The notes beneath the pieces are model-generated. The model ran no database searches, had not been told where the DNA came from, and saw nothing but the letters and a program-made list of their open reading frames with translations. A stretch of 64,000 bases of DNA from Pelobates cultripes (Eukaryota > Chordata > Amphibia > Anura > Pelobatidae), in assembly GCA_933207985.1 (NCBI GenBank), contig OW240915.1, positions 119,210,945-119,274,944 of the forward strand. The letters run 5' to 3'. The translations under genes and the position numbers were made by a program. Below are positions 56,130 through 64,000 of this stretch, in pieces; position 1 is the stretch's first letter; each line of letters opens with the position of its first letter.

Positions 56130-56240
56130 TTAAGGCGTATAAGGTTGGTTAAGGCGGCATAAGGCGTAAGAAGCGTTGTTGTTATGTTGTTGTTATTATG
56201 TGTTGTTGGCGTGGCGTATGGCGGTTGTTGTTGTTGGTTG
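55918..56240 (+). repeat. GA microsatellite followed by a GGC/TTG-rich tract
   Basis: GA/GGA repeats run from 55918 to about 56056. Next come GGCGGC runs (56078-56130) and an odd alternation of AAGGCGTATAAGG and GTTGTTGTTATG units to about 56240. The last part is made of very few words and is unlike any other sequence here, which raises the possibility of a consensus artefact. Confidence 0.8.
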
Positions 56241-56528
56241 GCGAAAAAAGAAAGATGGTTATATTATATATTTTATTATTATTATTATATACATTCCATT
56301 CCAAATATGCATCACTTTGGGATGAATGGATTACAAGATCATCACCATTGTCAGTAATGGACTTTTTATTTCCACCATGTTATGCCTGCAAGCCATTGTT
56401 ATGATTCTGTCTCTTTGTGACTTGCAGAGTTAGTACATCGGATATCAAACTCGTTATGGAAAGCCAGAAGCACAATCAAGGTCACGATAATGCAAAGTAA
56501 CTATTGTTTGTTTGACTAGGCTTTGTTT

Positions 56529-56918
56529 TCAGTACAGCAGGGGACCAAGGACTGAACCTTGGGGGACACCAACACAGAGGAGTTGGGGAGAAGAAGCAGA
56601 GCCAGAGAAAGAAACACTGAAAGAGCGCAGGGAGAAGTAGGAGGAGCACCAGGAGAGAGCAATATCTTGTAGTCCGATATTGCGGAGGATGAGAAGAAGC
56701 TGTTGATGATCAACAGTGTCAAAAGCCACAGACAGGTCAAGGAGAATTAGGATAGAGTAGTGACAACGAGATTTTGCAGCGAGTAGATCATTGGATACTT
56801 TGGTCAGTGCCGTTTCCACAGAGTGCTTAGTGAGGAAACCAGACTGAAGCGGGTCTAGCAGAGAGTTGGACTCGAGGAAGTCTGTCAATCTCGCATACAC
56901 AATTTTTTCAAGGATCAT
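56529..56918 (-). pseudogene. L2/Rex1-like LINE reverse transcriptase fragment
   Basis: The minus strand encodes 129 codons with [24 protein letters not shown], a conserved [17 protein letters not shown] (RT domain A, catalytic Asp) and [13 protein letters not shown] (domain B). The YADD-type motif is missing because the copy ends at 56529. The upstream end stops at the G-rich repeat near 56925. This is a double-truncated LINE copy. Confidence 0.88.
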
Positions 56919-57025
56919 TAGGTCCCCCCCCCTTATTATAATTTAGGGCCCCCACCCACCGCTTAGAGGTGGGGGTGGGGGGGCAATAGGTCCCCCCTTT
57001 AGTTTAAAAGCCCCCACTCGCACGT
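56919..57025 (+). repeat. G-rich GGGCCCCCACCC repeat, second copy
   Basis: GGTCCCCCCCCC, GGGCCCCCACCCACC and GAGGTGGGGGTGGGG match the family at 53761-53960. Confidence 0.75.
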
Positions 57026-58865
<1,840 letters not shown>

Positions 58866-59560
58866 GTAAGTGAGGGATGGGGATAGACAGGATGTAAGGA
58901 GACACACTGGGAGACAAGGAGAGACACTGATGGGGTTAACAGGAGGAAATACACAGAAGGGGGTTTGGAAAATTAACAGGAGGAGACATACAGATAAGGG
59001 TTAACTGGAGGAGACACATTGGGAGACAAGGAGAGACACATATGGGGGTTAACAGGATCAATGACATAGATGGCGGGTTATTGACACAGGAGGATCTATA
59101 TGGGTGTTAACCAAAGGTGAGACACTGGGAGACCAGAAGAGAGACAGATTGGAGGTTAACAGGAGGAACTACACATATGGGAGTTTGGAAATTGGACAGA
59201 AGGAATGACACAGATGGGTGGTTTGGAGACTGACCAGGAGGAGAGACACAGATGCCTGGTATGGACAGGAGGAGAGACACAGTTGCAGGGTATGGACAGG
59301 AGGAGAGACACAGTTGCGGGGTATGGACAGGAGGAGAGACACACATGCGGGGCATGGACAGGAGGAGACAGACACACATGCGGGGCATGGACAGGAGGAG
59401 ACAGACACATGCGGGGTATGGACAGGAAGAGAGACACAGATGTGGGGTTTGAACAGGTGGAGACACAGATGGGGGGTTGATAAAGGAGGAGAGACACAGC
59501 TGGTGGGTTGATACAGGAGGACACACACAGATTGGGGGTTTTGCACAGGCGGATAGACAG
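58866..59560 (+). repeat. Minisatellite of about 32 bp units, GGACAGGAGGAGAGACACAG
   Basis: From about 59230 to 59450 the units are nearly identical (GGTATGGACAGGAGGAGAGA plus a CACAGTTGCGG-type end). On both sides units are more diverged (GGTTAACAGGAGGAGACAC type). All overlapping open frames are repeat translations. Confidence 0.9.
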
Positions 59561-61040
59561 AGATTAAGTAGATATACCTCCACAACAAAAAAAAAAAACA
59601 TGTATTTATTTTTTTCTGTATAGCTGCGGGCTTGTGGTCTGTAGCATTTTCAAGCCATCCCGTCTTTCCCAGTCCGAGATGGAGTCTGTGCTGGGGAATA
59701 CTCCAATTAGAGGATCATCACAGAGGAGTCTATATGCTGGAGCTAGGCATGCAGTTGCACATTAGCGCTGTTTTCCAATGCTTTTCAGTGAGCTGCAGTA
59801 TTGCTCTTCTTTTCCCCTCTTATGACACTCCTTGTGATTTACATCCTGTGATGTCATATCACATGACATCATGCATAGTTAATCATGCAAATCAGCATGG
59901 TCTGTATTTTTTTTTTTTCCAAGAAAGGTGGCTCCTTAGTGGACAGTGCAGGTTATAAGTCCCCAGTATTCAGAGTGAAAACCCCAAAAGATAAATATAT
60001 TTGTTTTGGGCTGTAAGAAAAACAAAAATTTCAACCATAAACATGCAAACTCTTGTGTGAGTGCTTTTATATCAGTGACCGTGGATAGTTCGACCAGAGT
60101 GTTCAGTGGGGTGGTTCAAAATTTGTGCTATTTCCAAAGGGTGCCCAAAAATGGAGTTCTTGATCGAAGACCCACTATTTCTTTAAGGAACTGGTGCTGA
60201 AAAGCTGAGGAAATTTCTTGCGATTTCATGAGGGCACTTTGCTAGGGACCACGAACGAATCTTACCATACATTTTAGTAAACGGACCCTGTTTACCTTAC
60301 AGTCAGATTTCTGCCATTTACACTACTCCTTTACCAAATGCACACACAGTCTAAATTTCTTATTACCTCTTTATCAAGCTGTATTTTTCTTCAACAGTTT
60401 CCTGGTTTAAAGAGTTTATTTTTACAATTTCTTTTTTTTTTTTTTTTTTTAAATATCAAGTGACTGAACGTGTCACACACTCTGCATTCATCCTCTTATC
60501 GTTGTAAGAGCACTTCAGAGATTACTTTGTGAGGAGCATTCAGCTACTCAGCTGTGTCCCAAGTACTTAAGTGGAAACTCTTTTCTACCGATAAGAGCTC
60601 TAAGCTTATAGCAGAGTCTAGCTATGGAACAAAGCGCTTATATGTATGTAGATTTATATTTTTAGACGACCAAAGGATTGGCGGATGGATGGGAAGAAAC
60701 ACGATTGTGCAAGAATGAAGAAACTTTGAGGTTCTAGATAAAACATAAATAAAATGAAATTTTCACACAATGAGTTCGATGAGAACATTTGACAAACAGA
60801 GCTAATTTAATTGAAGTGCCACATAGTGTATTCTACCATTAAAAAATGCACATACACATGCATACTGCTTTGCAGACTTACAGAAGCAAAATTGAACATG
60901 CATGTAGATATATAGTTCCCGAGTAAATGGAGAGTATTAAAAAGTACACATTTCAATGTCTTTATATAAAGAAAAAGATTGATGTGTTTATAGAATAGTC
61001 TTTACATTTCCCATGTTAATATATGAATGAATGTGCATAT
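59561..61040. other. Unique sequence, no gene seen
   Basis: A-runs and T-runs occur at 59583, 59908 and 60431. Otherwise I recognise nothing. Confidence 0.4.
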
Positions 61041-61350
61041 TATTAAATGGATGCTGTAAGCACCATAACCACTACAGCTTATTGTAGTAGTTACAGATAG
61101 TCTGTATCCTCCCTTGTCTTTTTCAGTGCCTACAACCTAGCCCAGGGAACCAAAAGTTAGATCCCCAGATGCTGTAGACCTACATCTCCCATGATGCTTT
61201 GTAAGCCTTTGCATGCCTTTAGAATGACAAAGCATCAAGGAAGCTGTAGTTTTAGAACATCTGGCACCCCTGGTCTAGACCCTTGAAACAAACGATAGTC
61301 TGAGAGTGCTGGGCATACCCGCCCATCACTCTCAGCCTATATTGCTGTCC
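61041..61350. repeat. CACCATAACCACTACAG repeat with an embedded hAT MITE
   Basis: GCACCATAACCACTACAGC near 61060 is the T2-like subterminal repeat also seen at 32810. At about 61158-61275 lies a CTACATCTCCCATGATGC ... GACAAAGCATCAAGG palindrome of the hAT MITE family, with weak flank similarity (5 of 8). Confidence 0.6.
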
Positions 61351-63473
61351 ATATCCTGACACGCAAAGGAAAAAACAAACTTACAAGTTAGCTGAAAGGC
61401 ATACAAAGATGGAGTTTAGTTGCTCAGAGATAGTATATATATGTGTGTGTCCCCCCACCCCCGGAGTTTGCAAATTACGTGACACAAACCAAGGGGCATT
61501 TCTCCACTATAACCACTACAATGAGTTGAAGGGTACTTTGCGAGCACGATACTTAGCTTGCTGCTTTAACAAAGAAAAAAAAATACATCTACGTTTCAAT
61601 GATACAAGCGTATCATTGTAAATGTTATTTAAACAGTGTTTTACAGAATAGCTTTAAGTCATTCAGTTACATTTACTGTATGGATATACATTGTACATTA
61701 TTGTATTGTGATCAGCTTACCACCAAGATCAGGTGAATGCCTAAAAATCAGTCCTTGAAATAGAAAAGTAGAATAGAAAAATGTAAAATGATCTCTTACA
61801 TCCAGTCTCCAATCTCACCTGCATTTAGCCTAATATTTTAAAATGGACTATTATATTAGATAAGGCTATTTGCCTTTAAAAGCAGATTATACAAGGGGGT
61901 TTTAACCCCCCCACACCCCTCACCGCGATGAATAGTAAAGAGGGGTCTATGCGGCTGCTAAGAGACTGAGGTTATAAATAACATCTGACAATGCATTCAG
62001 TCTGCTATAAAAAGGATCAATACACAGCCTACTCTCAATGCATAAACTAGTTAGAATACAGATAGAATGCAGGCTAGTTCATTTCAATAGCATTACTGAT
62101 TTTATCCACATGAAATGCACATTGAATTTTATATGAAGATGGTCAGATAACATATTTTACATAAAGAGGGAGAATACATATCAACATTTTTATAAGAATA
62201 TATCCGTAACGGAGTAAACGTGAAAAAAAAAAAATACACGTGCTTAATAAATGGTAAAAACTATAAAGAAAAATATTTTTTAGAAAAATGTAAGAAATGA
62301 AAATCAGACCTATAAAAATTGTGTTTTGTAATAAACAGAGTAACACTTTACAAAAAAAACTAAACAAAAAAAAAATATTTCAAATAAAAGTAAAATCATT
62401 CTAGATAGATAAAGGGATAATCCATATTGTTTCTACAATTCTACAAATTCTGCTGCTTTTTAATTCTCTCCCATTGCTGCTCCAATCTGATTTCTTGGGA
62501 CTCTTGCAATGGTGGAATTAACAAGAGGCAACCGTAGATGAGGCATCTCAAGGGCTAACAGGTGTCAACATGCTGCTGTTATTCCCAAGGTACCACGCCA
62601 CCTCGGGGGTCTTATTAACAGTGTGCTGGAAAAAAATCCAAGCTATTTATCACAGAGAAGCAGCCTCAAGGATTTCATCTCTGTGATATTTAACAAAAGG
62701 AAATGTTGATTATAGATAACAATTTCATTACTATGGGTCAGCAATATGCAGAACATTTAATCCCTTTGTTTTTGTTTTTTTAATTTTTAATTTTTATTTT
62801 TTTTATTACCGTGGAATAACCAGAGTTCCCTAACTGAACTGGAAGGAATGAAATTAAAATAAAAGTGAATGTTTATTAATTGATCTAAAAAGAATACTTA
62901 CCTGGTTGGGCTAAAAGTATTGAAGTGATGATGCGATCTTACGAATGCAGAATCATTACCCACTATTGAACAGTGACATGTAAAATGTGGCAATGTTTAC
63001 AAATGTATATGGGTTTGTGCTAATTTAGGAGTACTGCAAACGATTTTTACGTCACTTATGCTTATGGAATGTTTCCTTGATAGAAGCAAAGATTGGACTG
63101 ATCCATGTCTAAAATGCCATCAGAGACCTGAAATGCAAGGCAAGTGTCCTCTACACAAGTGGTAGAAAAAACAAAGGATTCAGACATCTTTTTATAGAGA
63201 CTGGTATCTCCAGATGCTGTAAACAAGAGGTCCTCTTCTGGATTACCCTCTGGACAATCAATAAGTGAAACAAGGATGTGTAGCAAGTGACAATCCTGAA
63301 GAACAGGCAGGGACATAACACCTACTCTGGAGGCTCTGGCTCAAGCTAGATGTTAACATTGTCATCTTCATTCCCATGGCATCACTGAAGGCTGAGTATT
63401 TTGGGAAAGGAAGCATGAAAAACCCTCTAATATCCAGTTGAACCATGACAAACCATTCACTGCTCTCTAGATA
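61351..63473. other. Unique AT-rich sequence, no gene seen
   Basis: A-rich tracts occur near 62225 and 62360. The segment 62420-62760 is low in repeats and balanced in composition and may be conserved DNA, but I cannot test this. No exon is recognised. Confidence 0.4.
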
Positions 63474-63606
63474 AGGGGTAGTCAACATTCGGCACTTCAG
63501 ATGTTGTGGTCTACATCTCACCTGCTGCTTTGACAGTATTGTGGCTGTAAGACTGTTATGGGAGATGTACTCCACAACATTTGGAGTGTTTAAAGGTTGC
63601 TCTGGA
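63474..63606 (+). mobile_element. hAT-type MITE copy, decayed
   Basis: AGGGGTAGTCAACATTCGGC and the end AAAGGTTGCTCTGG are diverged inverted ends. Inner CTACATCTCACCTGC against ATGGGAGATGTACTCC matches the CTACATCTCCC family. A target duplication is not clear. Confidence 0.6.
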
Positions 63607-63734
63607 TTCAGGGCTAGATCTCTTATTTAGGAGTAAGCCTATGTTTTCACCAAAATCACCAGCAAGCGTTTCAGAATAGTGGCTTTAACACGCTACTAGA
63701 GATTTCACTTACCTTTTTAGTTTTGTTCTAGAGC

Positions 63735-63965
63735 ATTATTAAAAGCACCATAACCACTTCAGCTGATCACTTTAGCCAATGAGCTAGGCCCTGAACAGCT
63801 TCTGGCTCTCTGCCTGTGGTAGTGGAGGTGGGGAACAGTGCCCGGCAGACCCTAGTAAGAAGTCAAACTGTTCTCAAAATTCAGACTCTTTGCATTAGTG
63901 GGGTTACAGTGTACTTCAAGCACCATAACCACTTCAGTGTGCTATAGGTATTATGGTGTTTGGAA
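63735..63965. repeat. CACCATAACCACTTCAG repeats
   Basis: AGCACCATAACCACTTCAGC at about 63747 and again near 63921 are direct copies of the T2-like subterminal motif. The second is followed by its inverse (TATTATGGTG). They are parts of one or two decayed MITEs that run to the window edge. Confidence 0.65.
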
Positions 63966-64000
63966 GCAAGCTCAGACCATCAAGCAATAAGTGGCAATAC

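Noticed and set aside
55656..56162. 168-codon open frame with Arg-Glu repeats
   Set aside because: Most of it is the GA and GGC microsatellite translated.
59107..59601. Cys/Pro/Ser-rich open frames on the minus strand in three frames
   Set aside because: They are minisatellite translations; being open in several frames is a repeat effect.

Overview
The window looks like non-coding, repeat-dense chromosomal DNA of a vertebrate, most likely an anuran amphibian. The evidence is a large set of short DNA transposons with TTAA ends and the TTAAAGGRR terminal signature (T2 type, described from Xenopus), a Ngaro-like tyrosine-recombinase retrotransposon, a Gmr1-like Ty3/gypsy element, L1-, L2- and CR1-like LINE fragments, and hAT-type MITEs. 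I found no host protein-coding exon, rRNA, tRNA or CRISPR array. Every long protein-like reading frame belongs to a transposable element, a retroviral remnant or a tandem repeat.

Layout. (1) 1-5480, minus strand: an almost complete Gmr1-like Ty3/gypsy element. It has an 864 bp 5' LTR, a SCAN-like gag with a zinc knuckle, and pol in the unusual order protease-integrase-RT-RNase H. It is broken by a few frameshifts and stops, and its 3' LTR runs off the left edge. (2) 5481-about 10850, plus strand: a Ngaro-like element (RS-rich gag, zinc-finger gag end, RT-RNase H, tyrosine recombinase, SGNH-hydrolase-like domain), into which the Gmr1 copy appears to have inserted. (3) 10982-14060: two near-copies of a GT-rich tandem-repeat block on either side of a 100-N gap, probably two alleles joined end to end. 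(4) 14187-16243: a palindromic repeat with BANP- and RFX-type motifs, then a decayed retroviral env remnant. (5) 17.4-23.1 kb: T2 MITEs, microsatellites, a deleted hAT transposase and a minus-strand L1-like element broken by MITEs. (6) 24.0-25.5 kb and 28.4-29.2 kb: two large foldback elements. (7) 31.5-63.9 kb: mostly unique AT-rich sequence with hAT MITEs, T2 MITEs (including a clean nested pair at 49.7-50.1 kb), LINE tails, minisatellites and microsatellites. A few low-repeat stretches look like possible conserved regulatory DNA.

The genes present serve element replication, not host physiology: gag packages RNA, RT-RNase H makes cDNA, and integrase (Gmr1) or tyrosine recombinase (Ngaro) inserts it. 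All copies carry disabling changes, so they read as relics, although the two shared LTR stretches of the Gmr1 copy differ at only 6 of 222 positions, implying a fairly recent insertion. The most notable points are the Gmr1 gene order with its SCAN-like capsid, the Ngaro element with its hydrolase and RS-rich gag, the repeated TCTCGCGAGA/X-box palindrome, and the probable false duplication around the gap.
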